From Pristionchus mayeri (lineage: Eukaryota > Nematoda > Chromadorea > Rhabditida > Neodiplogasteridae), in assembly GCA_036245805.1 (NCBI GenBank), contig BTRK01000005.1, positions 40,405,469 through 40,469,468 of the forward strand: a stretch of 64,000 nt of DNA, written 5' to 3'. The position numbers were made by a program, and so were the translations under genes. The notes beneath the pieces were generated by a model that was not told the DNA's origin, made no database searches, and saw only the letters and a list, made by a program, of their open reading frames with translations. Of the stretch, positions 20,492 to 32,900 are shown piece by piece (positions within the stretch are counted from its first letter, which is position 1; each line of letters starts with the position of its first letter).

Positions 20492-23189
20492 TTAGGGTGT
20501 CCCGAAAGTTCGTGCACTATTTTTACTTATTTTTTCCCTTTCGAACTATAATGCACCATATCAAATAAAGTTTTGTGTTTTGTACATGTGCAGGTTTACT
20601 AATTGATTCCGCTATAATATTCTGAAAACACTATCTAATGACGCTGAAATTACCTGAAAAGTCGATTTTCGGTCATGTCGTTTTAAAATTTCTAACACAA
20701 ATTAAGACTATTGTGTGAGACCCGGATTGAAACCAATGAAGGAGATGGGTGTGCAGTTATTTTTAAAATAGTCATTCAACAGCTATCTTTAGTGATAGCT
20801 GAAGTAGTGCAAAACTTTCAACTTTCATTAATTTTAAAGATGTCGTTTTTTTAATTATTAAATTTTGTAATCTTTCTTCGAACGACAAGCCACTCAGAAA
20901 ATAATAGTTCTTAGTTTTAGTTTATTAGCAATCGTTTAGATCCATGTTTGGAATGAAATTCTCAACTTTTTAAAATTTTGTTTGGAAAATCAAGAGTTTC
21001 GTTAAAATTCTGCAAATGCAATATGGGGCAGCGGGATGTTGGGAAACTTGCTTAGAATGAACTACAAACTCACAGGAGCGGATAATCTGGTTTATATCTC
21101 TTCAGACGAGAGAACTGTAAATGGGGTGTTTTTATATAGATCAGGATTAGTTATATGAGTATCTGAGAGGACTGACCTCAGGCCGTACAGCAAACAATGA
21201 AAGTTCATATAAATATGGTCCTAGGGGTAACTTTTCACGTAGATTTCGAAAATCGACCTTAGGAAGCCGTATCTCTCACTCCTCATTTCTTGTTTTGCGC
21301 TTTACTTGAGCGGTCGGTTTTTGCAATTTTTGAACGGCGCGTCCAAACCTCATACATGTATAGTAATTCTGAAACAACTCGACGAGATAAGCATTTTTAC
21401 TGTTGGAAGTTAAAGGAAAGCTCATTTTTGAAAAATGTTGAGGCCATTTGAAATTTTAAAATTTTAATTGTGAAAATATATATTCCGGGGTGTAATTTTA
21501 TGTGTGTTCATTGGATTCCCCGTAAAAATTGCCCCTGGAACCAAATTTTCACTCTCAAATTCGCGATGCAATGATATTTCCCGAAATTCGGAAAAGGGAA
21601 GTGTTGTGAATCATTGAATTTCGAAAATCTCGTACATTTGCGATTTCAAAATTTTATCTATTAGGAAATGTTCTCAATACTATACTTCAACTTTTTATGC
21701 ATAATTAGAGAGTGTTCTCTCCAATAAACATGACTTATGACATCAAAAAATATTTTTTTAACTTTCCACGATTTCTCAAATTTACACGTTGCAAACTCAA
21801 CATTTCGAGTCCGCTTGACACTCTAGGTGTAGCCATATTGTAGCATGCCTCGACATTTTTAAAAATTGGTGGAATAGTCCTCCTCCAATGTGTCGGGGCT
21901 CTAGTTATTGACACCCGAATATGGCTTTGATGAAAATGTCCGAAATATTTAAATTCATTTTGGGAGTTAATTTTGAGAATTATGATTAGATATTGCTGTA
22001 AATAATATTTTCGTAATCTGATCTATAAATTATATGCAAAAATACACACCTCTTCCCCTTTCAAAATTTCCAAAATTTTCGATATTTCAAAATTTCGATT
22101 TTTGAAAAATTGTTCAAACGGTCGCTTTTCAAAACGTATATGATTGCTCAGGTTACGAAAATATTATTTTCTGCAATATCTAATCAGAATTATCACAATT
22201 AACTCCCAAACTGAATATAAATATTTTCGGGCAAACTCTGCTGACCCATAATCGGGCGTCAATAACTGCAGCGCCGATATATTGGAGGAGGACTGTTCCA
22301 CCAATTTTCACTCATGTCGAGGCATGCTACAACATGGCTACAGCTAGAGCGTCAAGCGGACTCGAAATGTTGAGTTTGCAACGTGTAAATTTGAGAAATT
22401 GTAAAGTGAAAAAAATATTTTTTTGATGTCGTAAGTCATGTTTATTGAAGAGACCACTCTCTAATTATGCATAAAAAGTTGAAGTACAGTATTGAGAACA
22501 TTTCCTAATAGATAAAATTTTGAAATCGCAAATGTACGAGATTTCCGAAATTCACCGATTCACAATACTTCCGTTTTTCGAATTTCGGGAAATATCATTG
22601 CATCGCGAATTTGCGAGTGAAAATTTGGTTCCTGGGGCAACTTTTCACGGGGAATCCAATGAACACACTTACAATTACACCCCGGAATATATATTTTCAC
22701 AATAAAAATTTTCAAATTTCAAATGGCCTCAACGTTTTTCAAAAATGAGCTTGCCTTTAACTTCCAACAGTAAAAATGCTTATCTCGTCGAGTTGTTTCA
22801 GAATTACTATACATGTATGAGGTTTGGATGCGCCGTTCAAAAATTACAAAAACCGACCGCTCAAGTAAAGGGCAGAACAAGAAATGAGGAGTGAGAGATA
22901 CTGCTTTCTAAGGTCGATTTTCAAACTCTACGAAAAAAGTTACCCCTAGGACCATATTTATATGAACTTTCATTTTTTGCTGTACGGCTCATAGGTGAAA
23001 TAGCTCAATTCTCTCAGATAGTCACTCATATTATTTTTGCGAAAACGCAAGGATTTCAAGCCCTGAAGTGCAAACGGAAGAACAGTGGATGCCCTATCCA
23101 GCGCCGATTACCACCCCCTTACAAGTTTGATGACATTTGAAAAAAAAATATTTTCAAAAAGTAGTGCACGAACTTTCGGGACACCCTAA
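20492..23189. mobile_element. Mariner-like element Y interrupted by X3 (2698 bp)
   Basis: Ends TTAGGGTGTCCCGAAAGTTC followed by GTGCACTA and complement, with TA at 20490-20491 and 23190-23191. Removing X3 and its 4-bp duplication leaves about 823 bp, matching the 815-bp element at 8304-9118. No transposase. Confidence 0.86.
21157..23027. mobile_element. Foldback element X3, 4-bp target duplication (1871 bp)
   Basis: The two arms are reverse complements for about 0.9 kb each. The right terminus is the complement of GAGTGACTATCTGAGAGAAT; the left terminus has lost three bases (GAGTATCTGAGAGG). Flanks are ATAT at 21153-21156 and 23028-23031. Arm blocks shared with X1 and X2 are GGCCGTACAG, TAACTTTTCACGTAGA, GAAAATCGACCTTAGGAAGC and CTCGACGAGATAAGCATTTT. 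No coding capacity; the 61-codon frame at 22520 is arm sequence. Confidence 0.86.
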
Positions 23190-23309
23190 TATTTCATTTT
23201 CGTTCTGACCAGGGAGATGCGGGTTTGAAAAGTCCATTGCAATCCTATGCAACACCTCTTTCTTGATTATTCTCACGCATCTGTCGAATACAATCTCTAC
23301 AATTACCAG

Positions 23310-23410
23310 AAGCCAGAGGTCATAGTAGTTCCTATGACGCACAAGTATATTCATATTCATCAAGCTAGTCATCCATCCGCCCAGGGGAGTTCTCATGTCC
23401 GGACCACTCG
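23310..23410 (+). pseudogene. rpt-5: rpt-5 D exon, decayed
   Basis: Same length class as the intact D exon (101 versus 100 bases) after TTACCAG. VVPMTHKYIH matches VVLPMTHKDRF; after a frameshift, HPPRGVLMSGPL matches HPPKGVLMYGPPG. The donor has mutated from CCGGTGAGT to TCGATGAGT. Motif G (GACCAGGGAGATGCGGG) is upstream near 23206. Confidence 0.75.
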
Positions 23411-23694
23411 ATGAGTGATGAGAACGAATGGATTTTGAACGATCTCCCGTTTCTCTGACCGACGATCAAATGCGTATAATGAACAGATTACACCATTGCT
23501 CGAGGAGAGGTTGATTAATTTGTGAAATCTTGTAATTAGTGTGAATTTAAGAGAGTGAGCAATAAATGTATGTTGCAAATTCGTATCTATCTATTTCAAT
23601 GAAATCGATACTTTTAACACCAGGAGAAATTTTGGGTGCCAGTACAGATTTATAGAAAATATGTATAACATTTTGTTTATTATTGTTATTTCAG

Positions 23695-23752
23695 GTGCTC
23701 GCTCATCTCGAAGAGACGAAGCGCACACTGAAGCAGGTCAATCAACTGATTG
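23695..23752 (+). pseudogene. V segment copy 3
   Basis: After TTATTTCAG, 58 bases read VLAHLEETKRTLKQVNQLIG with an open frame. The expected GTGAGT donor is GCGTGT here. Preceded by TTTATTATTGTTATT as in other units. No N exon stands directly before it; a D exon lies 285 bases upstream. Confidence 0.65.
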
Positions 23753-24832
23753 GCGTGTGGCGAGTGCGATGACAAGTGCATATTGAAATTCTAGCTTACT
23801 TTATGTTATTACATAAGTGAAACATAGAAATGGTTGGGGAAGCGGTTGACGAGTTACTATTTTGAGTGGCCACACTGATTCTTTTTGTGAAGTCGCCTGG
23901 TCATGCGAAGAAGAGAGAACGTTGAAAATCTGTTTATATTTTCATGAAGTTGATACTTTCTGCACCAGAAAAATACATGCTTCCTGTCGACTGAACTTAT
24001 GTTACAACTAGTGACACCATTCACTTTAATGTTTCAATTGTCTTGGACTAATCTTGTAGTGTGTCTCTTCTTCACATACTTACTTGCGATCTTTATTCCC
24101 CACTCACCAAACTACCGAAACAATCACCACCGATGTTTCGCCAAAAGTTTGCCAACTCGCTGCTTTATCTCTGATATAATAGAACGGGAGAAACAACCTG
24201 CCAATGCCTACTTCAGATCCTATTCACTTAACAATTATCAAATCTATTAGGTTGGTGGATAATGTATGTCACATTTTTTTAGTATGAATTGAAGGGTTGT
24301 TTCTCCCTCCTCTACTACGCAAACCCCAAGTATGTGAGGGGTTGTGTTGTCAATAGCGAGCTCTCAACACTTCCCTTACTCAAATTTCGTGTTCAGAGGA
24401 AGGCGTAGCGAGGCGTCTTATTAATATCGCATTCGCAATCCAATTAAGGGGGGGGGGTTGATTTGAAAATAGTACGGTAGTGGTTGTGAAAAGCGCGGCG
24501 CAGTGAGTGTAGTCGAAAACTATTTTTAGTGTTTGTTCCACTTCCATGGACCTTATATTACCGAAGAGCGGCATTAGCTGCATTGTATAGAATATGTGAT
24601 ACGGGAATCTTTTGGGTCGTTCATCAACAAATCTCAAATTTGATGATTCGTGGGTGGTAAATTAGTAATTTGCGCGAACATAATTTGATATACGTTCTAG
24701 CTTCACATCGATTTTTTTCGAATTAGAAAATTAATCACACCCTTCACGTTGATGTTTCAATCGTAGTTTACCCCTTGCATTTTGCAACTTATTGTAATGC
24801 ACTACCGCAATCTGGAAAAAAAGTCAATTTAA
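23753..24832. other. Spacer with two F motifs and a mariner end
   Basis: No gene. One motif H (AAGTGAAACATAGAAATGG) is near 23815. F copies are near 24021 (CACTTTAATGTTTCAATTG) and 24745 (CACGTTGATGTTTCAATCG). Near 24247 TATTAGGTTGGTGGATAATG resembles a mariner terminus without an identifiable partner. Confidence 0.45.
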
Positions 24833-27210
24833 GAGGCCGGATCGGTAATTCTCGACCACCCCCCGGACACGGCGCCGCCGTAATGAGAACTGGGCTTCCG
24901 TGCTTAGTGTATGTATACCCCTTGGCCCCATGTTACTCAAACTACCTGTGTTTTCTCGATTGCACTTTTGCTCTGAGAAATACAAGGTCTCAAAGTTGAA
25001 AAATCGAAACTTCATTACTTTTAAACGCGATGTCATAGACTCAAAACCTCTTTTGCATTGCACTTGGGATGACCAACAAACAAAAATGAACCACCCAGAT
25101 CGATTCACGATTGACTGTAAAACCATTTTTATGCATGCAAATTTTGCATTTTGGTTCATATGACCAACGTATGAAAAAAAAGGCCGCACTCACTATGTTT
25201 AAAATGTGGCCCGATGAAAACTACATCGAACCCCCCACAAGTGGGCTCGATTCATTTTCCCGCTTTTGCTCTCCCAGAGCCTCGAATGTGTCGGAGAGTT
25301 GTGAAATTTCTGTTTTTTCATTACCATTACCTTCAATTAAGACTAGAGGTGGCGATTTCAGTAGAAAAATGACTTTATAAAATTAATACATGTTATTTTG
25401 CTTAAGAAAGCGGAGAGAAAGCGGAGAAAGCGGAGCGTTTTTCCAAAAAAATCGATATTCACGTTTTCGTCTGCATGCAAATTTATGCATCTAAAAATCA
25501 GCATTCTCAATTCATTGGAGGCCAATTACTTGTAGTAAGGAAAGTATGCTCCACCTAATGTACGAACATCGTGAAATACGCTTCCTGAGATTTCTTCAAG
25601 CTTGATTATTTGTAGCCCAAAAATGCGAAATCGATGGTTTCGACCAGAATTTTTCATCATATATTTGCGCAAATGAAGTTTCTTCCAGCGCAAATTGTCG
25701 CTTACAAATGAAAAGAGTAACATTTACTTGAAAAAATTGAAATTTGTCTACAAATTGGAAAATTGTGTTTTGCACACTTCGATTTTATCAATATTTCGTA
25801 TGAGAAAACTCAGAATGGAAAAGCTTGAATGTTATGTAGTTATGTTTAACATGTTCTAGAGTAGTACGTAAATAAACATGCAAAACATGGGCTTACCAAA
25901 TGAATTCATTCTCCCATTGTCCTTTCACAAATTTGATTAAAATGGAGTAAACTGTGCAAAATGAAAATAAAAATTTTGCATTCCTTATACGATTTCCCAT
26001 CATTTTCCGAGTTTATAATTATTATAAAACCGAATAGTACAAATTTATGCCCGACTAGCAAGAATAAAACGCAAAATTGCGATTCCCATTTTGCACAGTT
26101 TACTCCATTTTAATCAAATTTGTGAAAGGACAATGGGAGAATGAATTCATTTGGTAAGCCCATGTTTTGCATGTTTACTTACGTACTACTCTAGAACATG
26201 TTAAACATAACTACATAACATTCAAGCTTTTCCATTCTGAGTTTTCTCATACGAAATATTGATAATATCGAAGTGTGCAAAACACAATTTTCCAATTTGT
26301 GGACAAATTCCAATTTTTTCAAGTAAATGTTACTCTTTTCATTTGTAAGCGACAATTTGCGCTGGAAGAAACTTCATTTGCGCAAATATATGACGAAAAA
26401 TTCTGGTCGAAACCATCGATTTCGCATTTTTGGGCTAGAAATAATCAAGCTTGAAGAAATCTCAGGAAGCGTATTTCACGATGTTCTTACATTAGGTGGA
26501 GCATACTTTCCTTACTACAAGTAATTGGCCTCCAATGAATTGAGAATGCTGATTTTTAGATGCATAAATTTGCATGCAGACAAAAACGTGAATATCGATT
26601 TTTTTGGAAAAACGAAATCTCCGCTTTCATAAGCAAAATAACTTGTATTAATTTTACAAAGTCATTTTTCTACTGAAATCGCTACCTCTAGCCTTAATTG
26701 AAGGTAATGGTAATGAAAAAACAGAAATTTCATAACTCTCCGACACATTCGAGGCTCTGGGAGAGCAAAAGCGGGAAAATGAATCGAGCCCACTTGTGGG
26801 GGGTTCGATGTAGTTTTCATCGGGCCACATTTTAAACATAGTGAGTGCGGCCTTTTTTTTCATACGTTGGTCATATGAACCAAAATGCAAAATTTGCATG
26901 CATAAAAATGGTTTTACAGTCAATCGTGAATCGATCTGGGTGGTTCATTTTTGGTTGTTGGTTACCCCAAGTACAATGCAAAAGAGGTTTTGAGTCTATG
27001 TCATCGCGTTTAAAAATAATGAAATTTCGATTTTTCAACTTTGAGACCTTGTATTTCTCAGAGCAAAAGTGAAATCGAGAAAACACAGGTAGTTTGAGTA
27101 ACATGGGGCCAAGGGGTATACATACACTAAGCACGGAAGCCCAGTTCTCATTCCGGCGGCGCCGTGTCCGGGGAGGGACGGATATGGTCGAATCTTACCG
27201 ATCCGGTCTC
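24833..27210. mobile_element. Long palindrome P, TTAA-flanked (2378 bp)
   Basis: Arms of about 1.15 kb are near-identical reverse complements around a centre at about 26020. Ends are GAGRCCGGATCGGTAA, flanked by TTAA at 24829-24832 and 27211-27214. TTAA duplications are typical of piggyBac and Kolobok superfamilies. The mirrored 65-, 87- and 89-codon frames in both arms are the same sequence read twice and show no known family. The ends share TAAGATTCGACCA and GGACACG with element O. It lies in the interval between an F motif and the V segment at 27233. Confidence 0.85.
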
Positions 27211-27232
27211 TTAAAAAAGTTAATACTTCCAG

Positions 27233-27290
27233 GTGCTCGCCCCGCCCGAAGAAAATAAGCGCATACTGCAGCAGGTCAATCAGCTGATTG
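27233..27290 (+). pseudogene. V segment copy 4
   Basis: After CTTCCAG reads VLAPPEENKRILQQVNQLIG, open to a GTGAGTGG donor. It begins 19 bases after the right TTAA of P, so P inserted just upstream of its acceptor. Confidence 0.65.
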
Positions 27291-27320
27291 GTGAGTGGGG
27301 GATAAATATTGAAAAAAATG

Positions 27321-27665
27321 CGTGCACTTTTTGAATTTCCTGTAACTTTTTGCCCAGGATAGGCATAAATCTGGAACTCTGGTATTATGCACCAAATTCA
27401 TCAGATATAATTTTCTTGTTATTTGCGTATTTTGAAATCGCACAATGATTGCGTAGTGATGACGCAATCAAAGAGCACTTTTCAAAACGGCATTATTCTT
27501 ACGTGGATTTTTTCCTGCGTGCCAAACTTACTGAGGTTGGAGACATGCTCGGGACCTACACAGAAAAAAATTGAAGTTGCTGCGTGACCGCACAGTTGCT
27601 GCAGCCCTGCTGAAAAATCGAAGTCGAAAATTCAGATCTCGGCTCCTAATCCAGCTAGTGACCCG
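27321..27665. mobile_element. Half of a Z-family palindrome (Z3)
   Basis: Resembles the left half of Z elements: CACCAAATTCATC, TAGTGATGACGCAATC, GGCATTATTCTTACGTGGAT, CTGAGGTTGGAGACATGCTC and GTTGCTGCAGCCCTGCTG. The other half is missing. It is closest to Z2 at 53337-54042, of which it could be the opposite half. Confidence 0.65.
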
Positions 27666-27785
27666 TTTAAAGCGGAATAGTCCTAAGGGAAATTGCATTT
27701 GGATTCCTTACATTTTTCATTTGCTGTTAAAGTTAGGAGTAAATTTATCAACAATGTGTCCAGCGAGATTAGCGTAGGACGAGCA

Positions 27786-27831
27786 CGATCCGAAAAAAGT
27801 TGGGAAACAGTATCCCAACTTTTTCGGATCG
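27786..27831. repeat. Perfect-looking hairpin
   Basis: CGATCCGAAAAAAGTTGGGA, a 7-base loop, then its near-exact complement ending CGGATCG. Arms are about 19-20 bases with one length difference in the A/T run. No coding context; it could be an internal part of a decayed element. Confidence 0.75.
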
Positions 27832-28618
27832 CCCGACGCCTCACGAGCCTTTTAAAACGTTCCTTAACACACAACCCACGTACAACGTAGCTACCGAAGG
27901 TCGCTAGTTCTTGTTTCAGGAAGTGTTGACTAACTGTTTGACGTCTGATGGAATAGTATTGAAGCGGATGGTGTTGAATAATAAACAATTTGTTTCCAAC
28001 AAGGACGTTAAATTCGATTGGATCGCCCTATGCAAGAAAAATACGCCCAGTGCAAGAGAGTCTGTGAAGAGGCCGTGAGTGAGGTGTAGCATTGTCAATA
28101 TCATGCTTGCTTCTTCTCCTTTCCTCTAAATTTCGTAGCGTGGTATCGTATAGACGTATTGTGGGAGGAGGGTGACAAGGATACACTAATGGTGGTGCAG
28201 GGAGTGCAGTCGGAGAGGATTTTCATTCTTTTTTCCAATAGACATAATCCAGTTATTTTCAAAGAGAAATATTGATAGCATTGTAGAACATGTGATACGC
28301 GAATCGTCCGGGAATTTCACCAATAATTTTCAATTTTAGTGGCGCTGTTACTAATTTTGTAATTGCCACGAACATCTTTCGATTTCCGTTGTTTTAGCAT
28401 CGCATTGATTTCGCGACATTTCATTTCTTCTTATTTTTCGTAAGAAATCTAGCGACACCATTTGCATTGGTGTTTCAAGCGGAGAATATCACTGAGCCAT
28501 GTCTGACATTGCAGTTGATCCTTCATACATTGTGTGAAAATAAAATACAATTGATGTAGCTCGAGCGTATCTCGCCGAATTAATTAATATTCATAGATTG
28601 ATCTTTGAACTCTCTCAG
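27832..28618. other. Intron-like spacer with motif F
   Basis: No gene. TCCTTAACACACAACCC near 27863 matches 11621. Motif F (TGCATTGGTGTTTCAAGCGG) is near 28463, about 155 bases before the K remnant. Confidence 0.45.
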
Positions 28619-28668
28619 GATGACCGGCCATCATCTTGTGCAGCTGCTCATCGGAGATGTAACTGCAC
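28619..28668 (+). pseudogene. rpt-5: rpt-5 K-exon fragment with internal deletion
   Basis: The acceptor CTCTCTCAG is kept, but the Walker A lysine through TFLKL is deleted. The remaining frame reads TGHHLVQLLIGDVTA, matching [14 protein letters not shown]. Confidence 0.65.
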
Positions 28669-29718
28669 AGCGTGTCAGAGCGATCGGGTTCCTTTGTTCG
28701 TCGCGGCGCTACATTTCCAACTACTCGCGGACCGTAGAGCGGTCAATGAGAGGGAAGAAATGATAATGGTTGAATGACCATAACAACTTGCTCTAAAAAA
28801 TAGTAAAAATACTAAAAAAAATACCGATCGATAGGTATGACTTGTATCAGCCTCCTGTTGAGGCATGAGTACGATTGATATTTTAGAAATTAAGCTATGT
28901 TAAATTTTTAATTCAGCTCAAAGTAGAATAGGTTCGCAATATATCATGCAACGCATCAACAAATGAAAAAAATCGAAATTATGTCTGGAGGAAGTCTTAC
29001 AAATGGGTTTGCCAAGACATCTACTAAAACAGATTACCCCGATCATTTTCCATGACCGAAAAAACGTTCTCGGAGTAGGCAAATCGATAGAAAATTGGCA
29101 ATTTTAAAGTGCAACTGTTTACATGTGAAAAATCAAACCTAAATTCTAAGTTCATCGTGAAGAGCTAACAATTCCACGTCGATATCGCTCTTTAGGTGAT
29201 TGATTTAGAGAAGGTTTAAGGTCGTAGCTGAGTTTTAAAAATGCCACATTTTTAGAGGATGGAGGCAAGTTTGAGTAACGTTTTTTTCTTAACTAAGGCT
29301 TAAAATGGAAAAGAGCTATAGAATCCGGTCTTGGCTACAATCGCTCCAGACAAATTTTTGAATTAGGCCCTCGTTGGGGCACATCATAATATCAAAGTTC
29401 CGATTTTGATTTTTCTAAGACTGTCAAAAAGAGTCGCTCTCAAAGTTGAAATGAGTTTCACGAGCAGGCTATATTTACCTGTTCGAATCGCTAAAAATTC
29501 CGAATGAAACATATCCAAATCATTGTTAGAGACTATAATTCGCTCTCATTTTCCAATTAGATCGACTCTGCAGGTCGCTAAAAATCAGAATTGAAAATAG
29601 GTTTCGTCTGAATTATATAGAAGGGTGGGGAAACAATGGAAAATCCTCAGCGCCGTGGCGAACGAAGAAGTCGATCTCCTCTGACACGCTGTGAACTGGT
29701 AACGAAACTGAGTAATAA
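28669..29718. other. No gene recognised
   Basis: AT-rich, without obvious terminal repeats. 29640-29700 contains the AACAATGGAAAATCCTC and CTGACACGCTGTG phrases shared with 7770-7830. It ends at the ATAA target duplication of X1. Confidence 0.4.
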
Positions 29719-29992
29719 GAGTGACTATCAGAGAGAACTGACCATATATGGATCTGATTATCAACAATTTATTGTAATAGTCTTGTATATGATAGCCTCT
29801 CTGAGAGGATTCACCATAGGCCGTACAACGAAAAATAAAGTACTGATTTTGACATATCCCTGGGGGGTTACTTTTCACGTAGAGTTCGAAATCGACCTTA
29901 GAAAGGCGTATCTGTGACCCCTGATTTCCTGTGGCGCGCCTCAACGCTGAGTTCGGTTTTTGTAAATCGTGAACGGTTGATCCAAACATATA

Positions 29993-32900
29993 TCACAGGT
30001 ATCACGAGTCGGTGAAGCGAAAAGTGCCCTTCGCGAACAATTTTTTTCAAACCCATTTAAAATCGATCAAATTATAATGTTAAGTTAGTCGAGGGACAAG
30101 ATTACGAATGAACAAGGTCACTTGTCCCAGAGCCGGATTATAGGAATTTTCCGGTTCCATAACCGGCTATGCTGTGCTCACAGATGAGCTACAGGGATGT
30201 TATTGTGCGCAAAATGCGCGGAAAAATACGGCGATCAACTTTACTGTTGACTACTTTTTGATTGGATGCAAACCAAAAAAGATGGCGCTGAAAAATCAAT
30301 TTCTGTTCGAAAAATAAATATATTTTGGTATCATGCAGGTGCGTTGCAGGGAATTTTATTGCAGCATATTAAAGAAGAAGTCTACCTACATCTTACATAA
30401 AATAATCGTTCAAATCGAAGATGACTCAAATTGCCAAATAGACGATCAACGGTTTCTAACTCGAGGTGGGCAACACAACATTTAGCCGTATTCGAAATGT
30501 TTCGGTCAGTTATGATCAGTTTCGATTATTTTATAGTGATTTTTAAATATCTACACCTAATTCCACTAAAACAATCGTCAAAATTTAAGTTTTGGAAAAA
30601 TCGTTTTCCTACTTAACATTTTGGCCGCTTTTAGGACCTTAAAAAGTGCGATTATCAAAACGTTATTCCCAACACTTTTTGTGAAGCTTTCAGTACTACT
30701 GGTATTCTCTCCAAATTACTTAGAAATTGTCATTTCTGCAGTGGTTCTATCTAGATAATATCCTCCAAAAAATGCGACATCGAAGGGTCGCAAAAAGTTA
30801 AAATTCGAATTCTCAGTACATTTTGCTCGAATCTATAAATTTTATCCGAGTAAATATATTTTGAACCTAGAGAAGTTCAAAACAACAATGAACTCTGTAA
30901 CAAGAGAGATTCCAAAAATTATGAAAATTTCGAATTTTGAAAAATGTAATATTTACAAAATATCAATACGACTATAATAAAAGTATTTTCAGCACAATTC
31001 TCATTCGCACGTATTTTTTGCACACAAATAAGGTTATTTTGAACTAGTGGGCAACTACGCTTCTCCATACGTTAAAAATGGTCCCGAAAATATATAAACA
31101 ATTTTCCGATTTATTACCAAAATGTGGCAAAATCATGATTCTCACGCCGCGACCGAGCCAACGCTAGGCATCGATGCATTTTATATGAGTGTCCAACGAA
31201 ATCATGAATCTGACCCAGCATCTGACACATCGCGACGGGTTACGGTAGGTCTCAGTCACTGTAGGAGTTAAGTATTGATGTTTTCCGTCCATCCTCCGAC
31301 AAAATCATAAATCTGACACAGCGTCTGACCCACGGCCACGGGTTACGGTAGCGGTCACGGTAGCCGTCGCTTACGGTATGAGTACGGTATCGATGATTTC
31401 CATCCATCCTCTGATGAAATCATGAGTCTGACACAACATCTGCTCCAAGGCCACTACGGTACGCAGACTTGCAGACGAACACCTCATTTTTGGTCGTAAA
31501 AATTTTTCTTCTGGAAATTTCTGAAATCTTTTTAGTGTAATGACCTTGTATTCCGGATGGGGACATACTATCAAAATCTCGCTCGAAACGAAAGCGCCAG
31601 ACGAAAAAGCTTTCAATTTATAGTAAATGTTGCAACTAGTGGGCAACTACGCCCATCTCGTTATGAGTGTATTCCAGGAAGAAGTGGGAAACCATTTCCA
31701 CTATTGACTGCAAAAATTCCGGCAAAATCGCGGACCTAAAGCCGCGTCTGACCCAGCGCTAGAGCTTACGGCTGAGAATCGACATCCATGTGATACATTG
31801 ATTAAACAACAAAATCATGAATCTGACCCATCATATGACACAGTGCCACGGGATACAGTAGGTTTCGGTTACTGTAGGATTTTAGTATTGATATTTTACA
31901 ACCATCCTCCGATGAAATCATAAACCTGACCCATCATCTGACCCACGGCTATGGGTTACGATAGCATTCGGTTACGGTAGGAGTACGCTATTGGTGTTTT
32001 GCTTCGATCCTCTGTTGAAATCATGAGTCTGACACAAGATCTGACCCAACGCCAACTCGGGTTACGGTACGCAGACTGACAGACCAACACCCTATTTTTG
32101 GTCGTAAAATTTTTTCTTCTGGAAATTTCTGGAATTTTTTTAGTGTAATGACCTTGTATTTTGAATGCACAGAAACTATTGAAATCCCACTCGAAACAAA
32201 CGCGCCAGACGAAAAAGCTTTCAATTTATAGTAAATGTTGCAACTAGTGGGCAACTACGCCCATCTCGTTATGAGTGTATTCCAGGAAGAAGTGGGAAAC
32301 CATTTCCACTATTGACTGCAAAAATTCCGGCAAAATCGCGGACCTAAAGCCGCGTCTGACCCAGCGCTAGAGCTTACGGCTGAGAATCGACATCCATGTG
32401 ATACATTGATTAAACAACAAAATCATGAATCTGACCCATCATATGACACAGTGCCACGGGATACAGTAGGTTTCGGTTACTGTAGGATTTTAGTATTGAT
32501 ATTTTACAACCATCCTCCGATGAAATCATAAACCTGACCCATCATCTGACCCACGGCTATGGGTTACGATAGCATTCGGTAACGGTAGGAGTACGCTATT
32601 GGTGTTTTGCTTCGATCCTCTGTTGAAATCATGAGTCTGACACAAGATCTGACCCAACGCCAACTCGGGTTACGGTACGCAGACTGACAGACCAACACCC
32701 TATTTTTGGTCGTAAAATTTTTTCTTCTGGAAATTTCTGGAATTTTTTTAGTGTAATGACCTTGTATTTTGAATGCACAGAAACTATTGAAATCCCACTC
32801 GAAACAAACGCGCCAGACGAAAAAGCTTTCAATTTATAGTAAATGTTGCAACTAGTGGGCAACTACGCCCATCTCGTTATGAGTGTATTCCAGGAAGAAG

